From assembly GCF_015207425.1 (NCBI RefSeq), contig NZ_JADEWZ010000014.1:62001-126000 (forward strand): DNA of 64,000 nucleotides, written 5' to 3'. Position numbers and translations under genes: made by a program. Below the pieces are notes generated by a model that made no database searches, had not been told where the DNA came from, and was given only the letters and a program-made list of their open reading frames with translations. This document shows, in pieces, positions 46,646 through 56,495 of the stretch (the stretch's first letter is position 1; every line of letters starts with the position of its first letter). Origin of the DNA: Lusitaniella coriacea LEGE 07157. Lineage in GTDB: Bacteria; Cyanobacteriota; Cyanobacteriia; Cyanobacteriales; Spirulinaceae.

Positions 46646-47701
46646 ATGATACTCCATACACAAATTTTTCAACAGGCACAAGACAATTGGAAATTAGAAC
46701 AACTTTATCAAGATTTAACAACGGCAAAGCAAGAATACTGCGGCAAAAGAAAGAAATTAACCCCCGTTGAAATGTCTTGTTTGCGAGGACTTTTATGTGG
46801 TTACAGTCCTCCAGAAATTGCAACAGAACTCAACCGCGAACCGAGAGGATTGAGAGTCGATCTTTCGAGAGGACTCTATCGCTATGTGGAAGTTTTAGCA
46901 CAACGAGAATCAAACGAACTCAACGATTGGCGAGATGTTGCAAGTTGGCTTTCCCGTTATAAAATGAGTTCTAGTTCCGCTTGTGACTCCTCAATTAAAA
47001 TTGTCGATATTTCACTGGGTGGAACCCGTCAAACACCAATTCTTGATATCAAAGTTCGCAATATTGGCAAACAAGTTGCTTTTCTCAAGAAAGTGAGGTT
47101 CAAATTTTATAAGATTTGGGTTTTGCAAAGTTGGCTTCCTACTGCAACACTCAAAAAGAAACGTTCCCAAAGCACTGCTCCCAGTCCAGCTTACAGCGAC
47201 ACCGCGGTAGCTCCTGAGATGTCGAGAAGTCGTGCGGTTGAGCCGAGTTATGATTACGAAATCGATTTTTCCGAAATGTCACGCGATTGGACAAGGCGAG
47301 GAAATCTCGCCGTCCCTCACCGCGATCGCGTACAATCTTTCTCAACGTCCGACCCTTGTATCGAAGAAGTGAATATTTCCCAGTGTGTAAGTTGCAACGA
47401 TGTCGATCGATTCACCCTATCCTTGAATTTTCCTCAAGACTCTCCCTCGACTGATTCTCAAGAGTATCAAACTCATATTCATCACCTTCAATTAGAAATT
47501 ATTTATGATGAAGATGATAAAGTTGCTGAGAGTCAAAGTTTAATTCTTTGGATAGAACCCGACAAAAATCCACTCTTGAAAAAACGATGTTTCATTGCTT
47601 CAGATTTTCAAGAACAAAGCGAGCAAAACCAAAAAGCACTGGCTGAAATCTCAAAAATAACAGGAATCAGAAGCTTTTTTTTAGATCGACTTCTTTCATA
47701 A
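46646..47701 (+). CDS. Protein with N-terminal cyanobacterial HTH domain and β-rich C-terminal region
   Basis: 351 residues. Residues about 37-84 (KLTPVEMSCLRGLLCGYSPP, then EIATELNREPRGLRVDLSRG) form an HTH-like domain that I recall at the N-terminus of many cyanobacterial NB-ARC/WD40, vWA or TPR signalling proteins. Residues about 115-330 look like an immunoglobulin-type or other β-sandwich (ILDIKVRNIGKQVAFLKKVR; HHLQLEIIYDEDDK) broken by a low-complexity Ser/Arg segment. No signal peptide or membrane helix. The usual large NTPase or repeat module is missing here. The function is unknown. Confidence 0.7.
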   Translation: MILHTQIFQQAQDNWKLEQLYQDLTTAKQEYCGKRKKLTPVEMSCLRGLLCGYSPPEIATELNREPRGLRVDLSRGLYRYVEVLAQRESNELNDWRDVASWLSRYKMSSSSACDSSIKIVDISLGGTRQTPILDIKVRNIGKQVAFLKKVRFKFYKIWVLQSWLPTATLKKKRSQSTAPSPAYSDTAVAPEMSRSRAVEPSYDYEIDFSEMSRDWTRRGNLAVPHRDRVQSFSTSDPCIEEVNISQCVSCNDVDRFTLSLNFPQDSPSTDSQEYQTHIHHLQLEIIYDEDDKVAESQSLILWIEPDKNPLLKKRCFIASDFQEQSEQNQKALAEISKITGIRSFFLDRLLS

Positions 47702-47760
47702 AAAAGGAATAATCTTAAAGATATTTTTTGCAAGCATCCTTCTTTATTTGAAAAAGCTTT

Positions 47761-48144
47761 TCAATCGATTTCTGATTGACGCGCATCTAAACTCACAGGA
47801 CCAGCACCATGATAAAAAATCGTTAAGAGTGCGCCAATTAATGCTAAATTTTTGAGAAATTGAATTCGCTCTGCGGGATCGAAAGGACTGTGAAATACAA
47901 AGGAAGCAGGAATTAAAAAAAGAATCAAAAGAATAGCGCTCCACTTCGTTTGGTAGCCCAGGATGAGTAAGATCGCTCCAACCAGTTGGAAAACAATCGT
48001 TCCCCCTAACAGAAGCGTCGCCAAGGGAAGTCCTTTATTCGCCATCATGGTTTGTGTTTCGGCAAAGCCGAAGATATGATTAATCCCCGCGTAAAGGAAG
48101 AGAATTGCGATAAAAGTTCGAGCAACTAATGGAATATATTTCAT
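47761..48144 (-). CDS. DoxX family membrane protein
   Basis: A 127-residue protein with four hydrophobic helices (VARTFIAILFLYAGINHIFG; LLLGGTIVFQLVGAILLILG; SAILLILFLIPASFVFHSPF; NLALIGALLTIFYHGAGPVS). This is the DoxX fold, found in thiosulfate:quinone oxidoreductases and redox-related membrane proteins; the role here is unknown. Only 5 bp separate it from the end of prfB, so it is probably co-transcribed with it. Confidence 0.88.
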   Translation of the reverse strand: MKYIPLVARTFIAILFLYAGINHIFGFAETQTMMANKGLPLATLLLGGTIVFQLVGAILLILGYQTKWSAILLILFLIPASFVFHSPFDPAERIQFLKNLALIGALLTIFYHGAGPVSLDARQSEID

Positions 48145-48149
48145 GATTT

Positions 48150-49254
48150 TTAACGAGTAACTTGACGCAAGTAAGCCTCAATAAAAGCATCGAGATTGCC
48201 GTCCATTACGTCGCTAATTGCAGTGGTTTCGACATTCGTTCGCAAGTCTTTGACCATTTGGTAGGGATGAAAAACATAGTTGCGAATTTGATTGCCCCAA
48301 GCTGCATCTACAATGTCGCCGCGAATTTCCGCAATTTCTTGGATTCGTTGTTCTTGAGCGATAACTAGCAGTTTCGCTTTGAGTAAGGTGAGGGCTTTTT
48401 CTTTATTTTGCAGTTGGGAACGCTCTTGGGTGCAACGTACGGCGAGTCCTGTTGGCAAATGAACGACGCGCACGGCTGTTTCTACTTTGTTGACGTTTTG
48501 TCCCCCTTTTCCCCCGGAACGAGAGGTGGTAATTTCGAGGTCTTTTTCGGGGATTTCAAGATTGATGCGATCGTAGTCTAGTGCCGGCATGACTTCTATG
48601 CCAGCAAAGCTGGTTTGCCGCTTGCCATTGGCGTTGAAGGGAGAGATGCGAACGAGCCGATGGGTTCCTTTTTCGGCTTTGAGATAGCCGTAGGCGTAGC
48701 GCCCGTCGATTTCTAGGGTTGCGGATTTGATTCCGGCTTCATCGCCTTCAGACAGTTCCGTGAGGCGCACGGTGTAGCCCTGTTGTTCCGCCCATCGCGT
48801 GTACATCCGCAGGAGCATTTCCGCCCAATCTTGCGCGTCGGTTCCCCCTGCCCCTGCATTGAGGGTTAAAACGGCTCCTTCGGTGTCGTACTCCCCGGAT
48901 AAGAGCTGTTGCAACTCCCAACGATCTAAGTCTCGGTTGAGCTGGAGAACGTTGCTTGTTGCTTCTTCTAGCAGCCCCTCATCGGTTTCTAGTTCGAGGA
49001 GTTCCGCGATCGCGCGACTGTCTTCTAATGCCCCTTTCCACTGCTGATATTGTTCGAGATTGGATTTAAGATCGTTCAGGCGCTGCAATGTCTTTTGGGC
49101 AGAATCGCGATCGTCCCAAAACTCCGGCTGTGCGGCACGTTGCTCCAAATCCTGAATGTCTGCGTTTAGTGCGGGTACGTCAAAGATACTCCTGGGTTTT
49201 ACCCAGGCGCTCGGATAAGTTTTCGATTTCGCGTTTGATTTCGGTGACTTCCAT
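48150..49254 (-). CDS. prfB: Peptide chain release factor 2 (programmed +1 frameshift)
   Basis: RF2 recognises UGA and UAA stop codons. The gene is in two frames: 24 codons from ATG 49254 ([20 protein letters not shown] then QEYL), then TGA at 49180-49182, then after a +1 shift 343 codons ([20 protein letters not shown] onward). The total is 367 residues, normal for RF2. The GGQ motif is in [14 protein letters not shown]. The shift site is CTT-TGA-C with AGGAG three bases before it, as in E. coli. The track-style ORF starting at 49148 lacks the true N-terminus. Confidence 0.96.
49180..49191 (-). other. Programmed +1 ribosomal frameshift site of prfB
   Basis: The minus strand reads AGGAGTATCTTTGAC: an internal ribosome-binding-like AGGAG, a 3-nt spacer, the slippery CTT and the in-frame TGA followed by C. 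This is the classic autoregulatory site: low RF2 slows UGA decoding and promotes the shift. Confidence 0.95.
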
Positions 49255-49307
49255 TGTTCGCTGTTACTTCAAAATGAACTTTAGACGAATGGCACTGACT
49301 TAAGGCT

Positions 49308-49324
49308 GGTGGGCATTGCCCACC
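49308..49324. repeat. Short palindrome GGTGGGCATTGCCCACC
   Basis: An 8-bp inverted repeat around one base between prfB (start at 49254) and the stop of the DUF4347 gene at 49407. I recall such GGTGGGCA.TGCCCACC palindromes as frequent in cyanobacterial genomes. No T tract follows on the minus strand, so terminator activity for the upstream gene is doubtful. Confidence 0.5.
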
Positions 49325-49406
49325 CTACTAGGGCTTAACTCAATCGCTTGCTATCTACCAGTATCTCTCAAAGAACAAGCGTGCTGGTAGAGGACTCGCC
49401 GGGGGA

Positions 49407-52400
49407 CTAAACCACCGTCATGTTCAAGACAAAATCGTTGTAGTCTCCATCAAAACCGCCCACAGAATCTTCAAATCCTAAAACATTATCGGCGAGCAAG
49501 CGCACGCGATCGCGCCCGTCGGAATTTGCCCCAATGAAGGGGAAGAAGACATTATCTGTATTGCCATCGGAGATGATGAAGGGTGCATAAATGGCATCCG
49601 CTCCGGCATCGAGGGCGATTTCGACCGGTTGGCTAGTGGCATCGAGGTTAACGGATTGTACGCGATTGTTCAGCGCCGTTTCTTGGTAATTTGCGGCTCC
49701 CACGGCGACTCCGGTTGGCGCGCCCGTGTCGGGGTTCAAAATTTGACCGTTGGTATCGACGCGATACAACCCGACGAGGTTATTGAATGCCGCCTCCGAC
49801 CCCACGACAGAAAAGCGCACGGTACGCTGTCCGCCAAAAGTTCGCAGATCGAGAACTTCCTTTTGGGTGCTTCCTTGGATGTTTGCTCCCCAGGGAGGGG
49901 TGATGTTGTTTTGCTCGACGGTGAGGACGGCATCGTTGAAATCGCGATCGCCGCCACCGGGGGTATCTTCCCAAGCGAGGCTGAATTTTCCATCTCCCAA
50001 ATCTTCCACTTGTAGTGCTTGGAAGGCTCCACTTCCAAAGGTCGAACCGAAAAGGACTTGGTTTGCTGCGGTTTGTCCGGCTAATACGGAATCGGTGGTG
50101 CTGTTGGAGACGAGATAGAAAATCACGCGATCGCCGGGATTGAAGAGATTCACTGTCTCGCTCGTGCCATCGGTTACGCCAGCAACGGTGCGGACGCTGA
50201 GGGAATTGGGCTGAACGTCGCGCAGAACGGAAAAGACAGTATTGCTGTTTTCCAGTGCCGTTTGGGTAAAGTTTGCCGCGTTAACGTTAACGCTCGTGGA
50301 ATTCCCTTGAGGGTCTAAAATTTCGTTATTGGCATTCACCCGCAAAAAGCCAATTTCGTTGATAAATCGAGCATCTTTAGCGGTGAGCTGGAATTGGAGG
50401 TGAGTTGCGCCGCCATTGGAACCGATGACAAAAATATTGTCGCCGATGTTGGTGAGTTGTTCGGGCGTGCCTGGGGGGACGACTGGGGGCGTTACCGTTG
50501 CTGAAACCGTTCCCGTGATCGCGAACTGATACAGAGATTCATTGAAATCGTTGTTATTAAAACGAATCGTCCCATTTAATGCCCCCGTAAAATTCGGGTC
50601 AATTTGCAATTGCAGGGGAACTGTCCCTCCCGGCGCAACTGTCGCGGGAAAATCACCTACCAGAACCAATCCATTTGGCAATATCAGGTTGCTCAAATCG
50701 AGGTTCTGGGTTCCCAGGTTTTGGATATTAAACGTAAAAGTCGTTCCGGGGGTAACAGTTCCGAAGTCGAAGGTTCCCGTTCCGGCTGGGACATTGTTAT
50801 TGTTAGGGTCAACCAGATTAACTTCCGGGCCATCAACGGTAAACGAAAAGGCAAAGTTGTAGGGATTTTCCAGGTTATCCCCGTCGTTACTGGCAATGGA
50901 AATCTCGCCGTTAATGATTCCCGCATCTTGGAATGCAGTGCTGCCAATAACCAAATTTCCCGTTGCTCCCGCCGCAATTGTGGTTGGCGTAGCAGTTGCT
51001 GTAAAAGGCGCTGGGATGGTAATGCCGTCGATAATCAGGTTAAAGTTTCCCGTATTGGAAATCGTAAACGTTCGCCCCGCAAACGTCCCTCCCGGCGTAA
51101 TCGTGCCAAAATCAATGGGTGTTGTCGAACCATCAGCAATCGTCGCAGCGCCATCCAAAACGACAATGTTAGATGCTAATGCCGTTGCTGCGTTGTTAAT
51201 CTGATCGGGAGTGTTCCCCGTTATCGGGCTATTTTCGCGGGTCACCGTACCATTATTCTGGTTGCGGATTCCCCCACCGCCCTGCGTTGCCGCAGAGTTC
51301 CCGGTAATGGTCACAGTATCGAGTGTTGTTGTCCCGCCCAAGTTGAAAACATTACTATTATCAATTGCACCACCCCCACCGCCAGCTTGGTTTCCACTAA
51401 GAGTACTGCGGTTAATCACTAGCGTGCCAAAATTACTAATTGCACCGCCATCATCTGCTGCGGCGTTACCACTGAGGGTACTATCGTTAATCGTGACGGT
51501 TCCCGTATTAAAAATCGCACCGCCGTCGTTTCCTGCATTCCCCCCCCCAAAAGTCGCGCGACCGCCACTTAGGGTGATTGCATTAAGCGTTAAGTTGCCC
51601 TGTATCCCGTCTTCTCCATCCACATAAAATAAGCGAAAGTCCGGAGCACCTCCATCGCGTTGGAGGGTTGCACCGTTGCCGTTAATTGTTATGGTACTGG
51701 TAATTTCCGGCGCGCCGCTAAAGCCGCGATTAACTCCTAGATTATTCCCAGCAAAGTTTTGTAAGGCAGCAGTAAGGTTGTAAATGGAACCTGCTACCAA
51801 ATTAATAATGTCTGCGCCGGGGTTTGCGGCTTCGTTATTTGCGTTGTTGATTGCAGCAATTAAACCCGTAACATCGCCTGCTGCAATGTCAAAGGTCGCA
51901 AATACGCCATTGTAGGTTGCCATGACTTCCGGTTGGAAGGCTAGGGGCGAATTGATGTGTCCGGTTTGCCGTTCGAGTTGCCAATTTCCCCCTAATGCCG
52001 AGCTTCCCGTTAAGGTGGCAGAAGCGGCAAGGGTTGCGCCGGTAAGTTGGCTGAGTTGCTCGATGAATTCTTGTCCGCGACCTGCGGCGGTGCGGCAACT
52101 ATAAATTAAAATTTCGCAAAATGGTTCCGCGCTATTCGCCCAAGTTTTCAGTTGCTCGGCGTAACGCGCTAAATTATTGAGGGCAAGCTGCGTGTATCCC
52201 AAATAGAGGCAGGCGGGGGAACCGTGAGCGATGATGTGAATGCTGCGAAATAAACGATCGCGCGCGAGAAGATATTGAGTAATTTGTTCGATCCCATCCT
52301 CAACAGGATTGAGAATCAAAACGTCAGCACCCTCGCGAACGCCCTCAACGAGTTGCTTGTAGTTTGCAACGCTGGGATCGATGACGACGAGCATCCCTTC

Positions 52401-52451
52401 TCCGTGAATAACTGGGGTGCTGCGGGGACGTTCTAGGACTTGGTTGCTCAT
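49407..52451 (-). CDS. Large exported surface protein: DUF4347, β-helix, choice-of-anchor D and DUF4114 domains
   Basis: 1014 residues from ATG 52451 (MSNQVLERPRSTPVIHGEGM). An N-terminal DUF4347 domain (SIHIIAHGSPACLYLGYTQL, ILIYSCRTAAGRGQEFIEQL) is followed by a Gly/Asn-rich right-handed β-helix (AISNFGTLVINRSTLSGNQA), then two choice-of-anchor D-type β-sandwich repeats (TPIDFGTITPGGTFAGRTFT; GTFDFGTVTPGTTFTFNIQN), then two DUF4114-like segments (SLAWEDTPGGGDRDFNDAVL; VGGFDGDYNDFVLNMTVV). There is no signal peptide; such proteins are thought to leave by type I secretion, which agrees with the HlyD gene directly upstream. Probably a surface or matrix protein, perhaps calcium-binding through the acidic D-x-D loops. 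Confidence 0.85.
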   Translation of the reverse strand: MSNQVLERPRSTPVIHGEGMLVVIDPSVANYKQLVEGVREGADVLILNPVEDGIEQITQYLLARDRLFRSIHIIAHGSPACLYLGYTQLALNNLARYAEQLKTWANSAEPFCEILIYSCRTAAGRGQEFIEQLSQLTGATLAASATLTGSSALGGNWQLERQTGHINSPLAFQPEVMATYNGVFATFDIAAGDVTGLIAAINNANNEAANPGADIINLVAGSIYNLTAALQNFAGNNLGVNRGFSGAPEITSTITINGNGATLQRDGGAPDFRLFYVDGEDGIQGNLTLNAITLSGGRATFGGGNAGNDGGAIFNTGTVTINDSTLSGNAAADDGGAISNFGTLVINRSTLSGNQAGGGGGAIDNSNVFNLGGTTTLDTVTITGNSAATQGGGGIRNQNNGTVTRENSPITGNTPDQINNAATALASNIVVLDGAATIADGSTTPIDFGTITPGGTFAGRTFTISNTGNFNLIIDGITIPAPFTATATPTTIAAGATGNLVIGSTAFQDAGIINGEISIASNDGDNLENPYNFAFSFTVDGPEVNLVDPNNNNVPAGTGTFDFGTVTPGTTFTFNIQNLGTQNLDLSNLILPNGLVLVGDFPATVAPGGTVPLQLQIDPNFTGALNGTIRFNNNDFNESLYQFAITGTVSATVTPPVVPPGTPEQLTNIGDNIFVIGSNGGATHLQFQLTAKDARFINEIGFLRVNANNEILDPQGNSTSVNVNAANFTQTALENSNTVFSVLRDVQPNSLSVRTVAGVTDGTSETVNLFNPGDRVIFYLVSNSTTDSVLAGQTAANQVLFGSTFGSGAFQALQVEDLGDGKFSLAWEDTPGGGDRDFNDAVLTVEQNNITPPWGANIQGSTQKEVLDLRTFGGQRTVRFSVVGSEAAFNNLVGLYRVDTNGQILNPDTGAPTGVAVGAANYQETALNNRVQSVNLDATSQPVEIALDAGADAIYAPFIISDGNTDNVFFPFIGANSDGRDRVRLLADNVLGFEDSVGGFDGDYNDFVLNMTVV

Positions 52452-52572
52452 ATTCAATCTCACTCTCTCACGCACAGTAAGGAATCAATGACTCGGTTCC
52501 CTGTTTCTCATCAAGAATAACTTGGGTTGCGGCAATTGGGAATGGAAAATTAAAAAAGTTGCCGATCGCGCC

Positions 52573-54129
52573 CTAACGGACTTGTTTTAAACTTTCAATT
52601 TGATCGGTAAACAGCTCCAAAAATAGACCGATTACCCGACGATCTTCGCGGACTTTAATGTTCACGCTGATTGCCATTCCCGATTGTAATGGGATTTCGC
52701 GCTCGTTGGCGATTAAAACTTGATTGTCTAAACGAACTTTAGCAGGGAAGCGATAGAAGGGGTGAACGTCGTCGGGAGGAAGTGCATCCGAACCAATAGC
52801 AACGACTTCTCCTTTGATGTCGCCAAATTCGCTAAAGGGAAAAGAGTCGATTCTCACATCGGTTTTCATTCCTTCGCGAACGAAACCAATATCTTTGTTG
52901 GTAATAAAGACATTGGCAAGGAGGTTATCGTTGGGAACGATCGAAAGGAGGGGTTGGGTGGGATTGGCGACAAATCCCGCATGAGCTTTGAGGTCAAACA
53001 CGGTTCCGGCGACTTTGGCGCGCAGTTCTCGGTATTTTAAGGTTTGCTCGGCAGCGCTAATTTTGCTATTGAGTTCGGAGATCAGTTTTTCGTTATTCAC
53101 GATCAGTTGGGAGTATTCTTGGCGCAGTTGGCTGTTGATCTCGCTAATGCGCTTGGTGTTGGCGGCGATGCGATCGCGCGTTTCGTTTTCTCCCGTTGAA
53201 GTGGTGACGACGGTTTCGACTTGTCCTTGGCGAATATCGAGGTTGAGGCGTTGCTGTTCTTGTTGCAGTTGCGCGATTTGGGATTCGCGGGTTTGAACCT
53301 TTTGTTTTTGTTCGATATATTGCAGTTGCGCGATCGCGCCATCTTCGGCTAAACTCCTCAACCGTTCCAAAACATCCAATTCCGTCCTCAATTGCACTTG
53401 TGCGTCGGCAATTTCAATTTGATTCTGGCGCAAGCGCTGTCGAATTTGGGCGACTTCCAGGTTTGCTGCTTGGCGGCGAGCTTCTGCTTCTTCTCGTTGG
53501 GAACGCAAGCGTGCCGCATCTGCTGCTGCTCCCCCAGAGAGTTGCGCGGAAAACAAACGATTTTCCTGAATCAGCGCGTCTCGGTTTTCCGTGAGTGCCA
53601 AGACTTGGGGCGAAAGTTTGAGTTGTGCGACAAGAGCTTGTCTGCTTCCCCCAGAACCCGATTGATTGATAATGCTGCGATAAAGCTGATTTTCTTGGCG
53701 CAGGTCAGCGCGCTGTTTTTTCAAGGATTCTGCTTGGGCAAGATTAGCGGTTGAATCGAAACGAACCAATAAATCTCCCGGTTCGACGGGCTGACCATCT
53801 TCTACATAAACTGCCTGAACGACTCCTTCTAGGGGTGCTTGCACTTCTTTCACCGTTCCTTCCGGTTCGAGCTGACCTTGAGCGGGAATCACTTGCTCGA
53901 TTTTGGCAATGAACGCCCAGCCAACGCCAAAAGTGACAATCCCCACAATCGTCCAAACAATTGCCCGCGACCACATCGGAGATTGTCGCAAGACCACGGG
54001 TTGATCGAAAGTGGTAATTGCCGTTTGCGGTTGCGGTTCTAGAGATTGAGTAGACTGATAGCTCAGTCCGCGATTGCTCGGTCGAGTGGTTTGATTGGAA
54101 TCAGGTCGATGCCCGTTAGGTTGAGTCAT
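52573..54129 (-). CDS. HlyD-family type I secretion periplasmic adaptor
   Basis: A 518-residue membrane-fusion protein. Pro/Gln-rich cytosolic start, one membrane helix (AIVWTIVGIVTFGVGWAFIA, about 54-73), first lipoyl half (VQAPLEGVVQAVYVEDGQPV), long coiled-coil hairpin (about 120-345), second lipoyl half (VAGTVFDLKAHAGFVANPTQ) and C-terminal β-domain. It bridges an inner-membrane ABC transporter and an outer-membrane TolC. Neither partner is in the window. Its downstream neighbour, the DUF4347 protein, is the probable cargo (121-bp gap, same strand). Confidence 0.88.
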   Translation of the reverse strand: MTQPNGHRPDSNQTTRPSNRGLSYQSTQSLEPQPQTAITTFDQPVVLRQSPMWSRAIVWTIVGIVTFGVGWAFIAKIEQVIPAQGQLEPEGTVKEVQAPLEGVVQAVYVEDGQPVEPGDLLVRFDSTANLAQAESLKKQRADLRQENQLYRSIINQSGSGGSRQALVAQLKLSPQVLALTENRDALIQENRLFSAQLSGGAAADAARLRSQREEAEARRQAANLEVAQIRQRLRQNQIEIADAQVQLRTELDVLERLRSLAEDGAIAQLQYIEQKQKVQTRESQIAQLQQEQQRLNLDIRQGQVETVVTTSTGENETRDRIAANTKRISEINSQLRQEYSQLIVNNEKLISELNSKISAAEQTLKYRELRAKVAGTVFDLKAHAGFVANPTQPLLSIVPNDNLLANVFITNKDIGFVREGMKTDVRIDSFPFSEFGDIKGEVVAIGSDALPPDDVHPFYRFPAKVRLDNQVLIANEREIPLQSGMAISVNIKVREDRRVIGLFLELFTDQIESLKQVR

Positions 54130-54445
54130 TGTAAGAGTTTAAGTTAAGGAAACAGGATTTGAAATAATAGATTTTAGATTACAGAGTACAAGCTTTAGCG
54201 GAAAGGTTACGGATTGCAGGCGATTGGTTAACAACCTTTAACATTTAATAAAGAGAGACGGAGACACAGCGATTGATCTATCTCCATGTCTCCGTATTTG
54301 AGAAATCTTATGATGGCTAATGGCTGAATGCGTCTTAAATCACGCCTAATATGTATTAGAAGCTAAAACCCTTACTCTGCGGTCATTTCTTCTGACTATT
54401 CCCTATTCCTAGCAAGGGTTTCAGGGTGTTCGCATCAGGCGTAAA
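54130..54445. other. Intergenic region between HlyD and hemH genes
   Basis: 316 bp; its last third is copy 3 of MITE-like family A. The rest contains nothing recognised. Confidence 0.5.
54340..54444. repeat. MITE-like element, family A, copy 3
   Basis: Begins TCACGCCTAATATGTATTAG and ends TTCGCATCAGGCGTAA. It shares AGAAGCTAAAACCC, ACTCTGCGGT, CCTAGCAAGGGTTTCAGGGT with copy 2. It abuts the hemH stop codon (TGA at 54446-54448), so it forms the very end of that transcript. Confidence 0.72.
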
Positions 54446-55612
54446 TCACAACAATCCCACAAAATGTAAGGGCCCGTGACCGCTAACCAACTCTAAAATC
54501 AAAGCAATAAAGCCCAACATTGCCAAACGACCATTCCAAACTTCCGCAGCAGAGGTCATCCCCCATTCCCAACGTTCTTGGGGGTACATTTTCATCTTTT
54601 CTTTCTTCGGACGCACCACTTCGGAGAAAGTGCGAGAGGGGGTGTTCAAAGCATTCACGACTAAGGACTTCAAGGAGTTAATGAAAATGGGATGGGTGTT
54701 GAGCGCCGGAACGCGACGAAAATTCCCAATCCCCGCTTCTTCTGCAATTTCTCGGTATTCGATATCGATCTCTTGTAGGGTTTCGATGTGTTCTGACACA
54801 AAGCTAATGGGAACGACAACGATTTCCTCGATTCCCTTTTCCCCTAATTCTTTGAGCGCATCTTCAGTGTAAGGTTTGAGCCATTCTACGGGCCCTACGC
54901 GACTTTGGTATGCCAGGGTATGCTCGTTGGGACGATTGAGGGTTTGCATAATACGATTGGTGCAATCCTCAATTTCCTGTTGGTAGGGATCGCCGCCTTC
55001 TGTGACGTAGCTGAGGGGAACGCCGTGAGCGCTAAAGAAGATGTGGGCGCGATCGGGATTGGGGAATTCCGCAAGTTTTTGGGCGATCAAATCTGCCATT
55101 GCTTGCAAATAACCCGGATCTTTGTACCAAGAGGGAATAACGGTATAGTCGATGTCCTGTAATTCAGGATTTGCGTTCCACAGTTGTTCGAGCAGGCGAA
55201 AGGAAGAACCGCTCGTGCTGATGGAGAATTGGGGGTAGAGGGGAAGAATAACTAAATTTTCCACGCGATCGCGTCGGATTTGCGCGATCGCCTCCTCGGT
55301 AAAAGGGTGCCAGTAGCGCATCCCTACATAAACAGTCGCATCTTCCCCAGCTTCTCTCAGCTTGCTCTCTAAGGCTTGCGCTTGCTGTTCGGTAATTTCG
55401 CGCAGTGGAGAACCCCCACCAATTTGCTTATAATTTTCTTGGGATGTTTTGGCTCGCCGAGTGGCAATAAACCACGCTAGCGGTTTCTGCATCCAAGGAA
55501 AAGGAAGGCGAATAATTTCTGGGTCTGAAAAAAGATTAAATAAAAACTGACCGACATCTTCTAGTCGATCGGGACCGCCTAAATTAAGTAATAATACTCC
55601 TACACGAGCCAT
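54446..55612 (-). CDS. hemH: Ferrochelatase with C-terminal chlorophyll-binding (HLIP/CAB) helix
   Basis: A 388-residue enzyme inserting Fe2+ into protoporphyrin IX. It has [16 protein letters not shown], the [14 protein letters not shown] region and the catalytic-His segment [20 protein letters not shown]. The last 45 residues form the cyanobacterial/chloroplast extension: [18 protein letters not shown], a chlorophyll a/b-binding-type motif (E-x2-NGR-x2-M) that anchors the enzyme in the thylakoid and links haem to chlorophyll metabolism. Full length, with ATG 55610-55612. Confidence 0.97.
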   Translation of the reverse strand: MARVGVLLLNLGGPDRLEDVGQFLFNLFSDPEIIRLPFPWMQKPLAWFIATRRAKTSQENYKQIGGGSPLREITEQQAQALESKLREAGEDATVYVGMRYWHPFTEEAIAQIRRDRVENLVILPLYPQFSISTSGSSFRLLEQLWNANPELQDIDYTVIPSWYKDPGYLQAMADLIAQKLAEFPNPDRAHIFFSAHGVPLSYVTEGGDPYQQEIEDCTNRIMQTLNRPNEHTLAYQSRVGPVEWLKPYTEDALKELGEKGIEEIVVVPISFVSEHIETLQEIDIEYREIAEEAGIGNFRRVPALNTHPIFINSLKSLVVNALNTPSRTFSEVVRPKKEKMKMYPQERWEWGMTSAAEVWNGRLAMLGFIALILELVSGHGPLHFVGLL

Positions 55613-55732
55613 AATAATATCAAATTCTTAATTTCTAAGGGATTCAGATTGTTTACTAAGTTTAACAATATATTCATCTATTCGTTGCAATTCGCAACAG
55701 TGAATACAAAAGTCAACCGATGAGGTCATCAA

Positions 55733-56368
55733 TTGGCAACAATTCTCAGAGATTGGAGTTATCGTTATCAATGGTTGTACGATACCATTACTAGCGTTGC
55801 GGCTGTGGCAGTCGGCGGAGAAAAGCGTTTGCGACAGTTGCCTTTGCAAGGATTGGATATTCAACCCGAAACAGAAGTACTAGATTTATGCTGTGGTGCG
55901 GGACAGGTAACGCGGTTTTTGGTGGAGTCCTCTAATCGAGTAACAGGGTTGGATGCGTCTCCCTTTGCCATCAAACGAGCAAAGGACAACGTTCCTCAAG
56001 CACAATACGTACAAGGATTTGCTGAAAATATGCCCTTGGGCGAGTGTCAGTTCGATATCGTACAGACAAGTGCCGCACTTCATGAGATGAATCCCCAGCA
56101 ATTGCGACAAATCCTCAAGGAAGTGTATCGCGTTCTCAAGCCGGGAGGAACTTTTGCACTGATCGATTTTCACCAACCCACCAATAAGCTGTTTTTTCCC
56201 GGTTTAGCAATGTTTCTTTGGTTGTTTGAAACGGAAACGGCTTGGCAGTTATTGGAGATGGATTTGGCGAAGGAATTGGAAGATGTCGGATTTGGTATCG
56301 GCAAGCAGCAATTGTATGCAGGGGGAAGCTTACAGGCAATTCACGCGAAAAAGCCTTATATGAAATAG
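55733..56368 (+). CDS. Class I SAM-dependent methyltransferase
   Basis: A 211-residue Rossmann-fold methyltransferase: motif I VLDLCCGAGQVTRFL, motif II region GLDASPFAIKRAKD, motif post-I ENMPLGECQFDIVQT. It starts at TTG 55733 with GAGG 7 nt upstream; MATILRDWSYRYQWLYDTIT is the usual N-terminus of this cyanobacterial family. The substrate is unknown (family members are annotated as ubiquinone/menaquinone-type or generic methyltransferases). Divergent from hemH. Confidence 0.85.
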   Translation: MATILRDWSYRYQWLYDTITSVAAVAVGGEKRLRQLPLQGLDIQPETEVLDLCCGAGQVTRFLVESSNRVTGLDASPFAIKRAKDNVPQAQYVQGFAENMPLGECQFDIVQTSAALHEMNPQQLRQILKEVYRVLKPGGTFALIDFHQPTNKLFFPGLAMFLWLFETETAWQLLEMDLAKELEDVGFGIGKQQLYAGGSLQAIHAKKPYMK

Positions 56369-56495
56369 TTTTAAATTTGCTACGCAGGGCTGACGGGGCG
56401 ACGGGGAGACAGGGGGACGGGGCGAAAGATATGTCGCATTGTTTTCGCAGGCATTGCAGACCATTTTTGAGAGATTTGGATATGTCTGCCCACCC

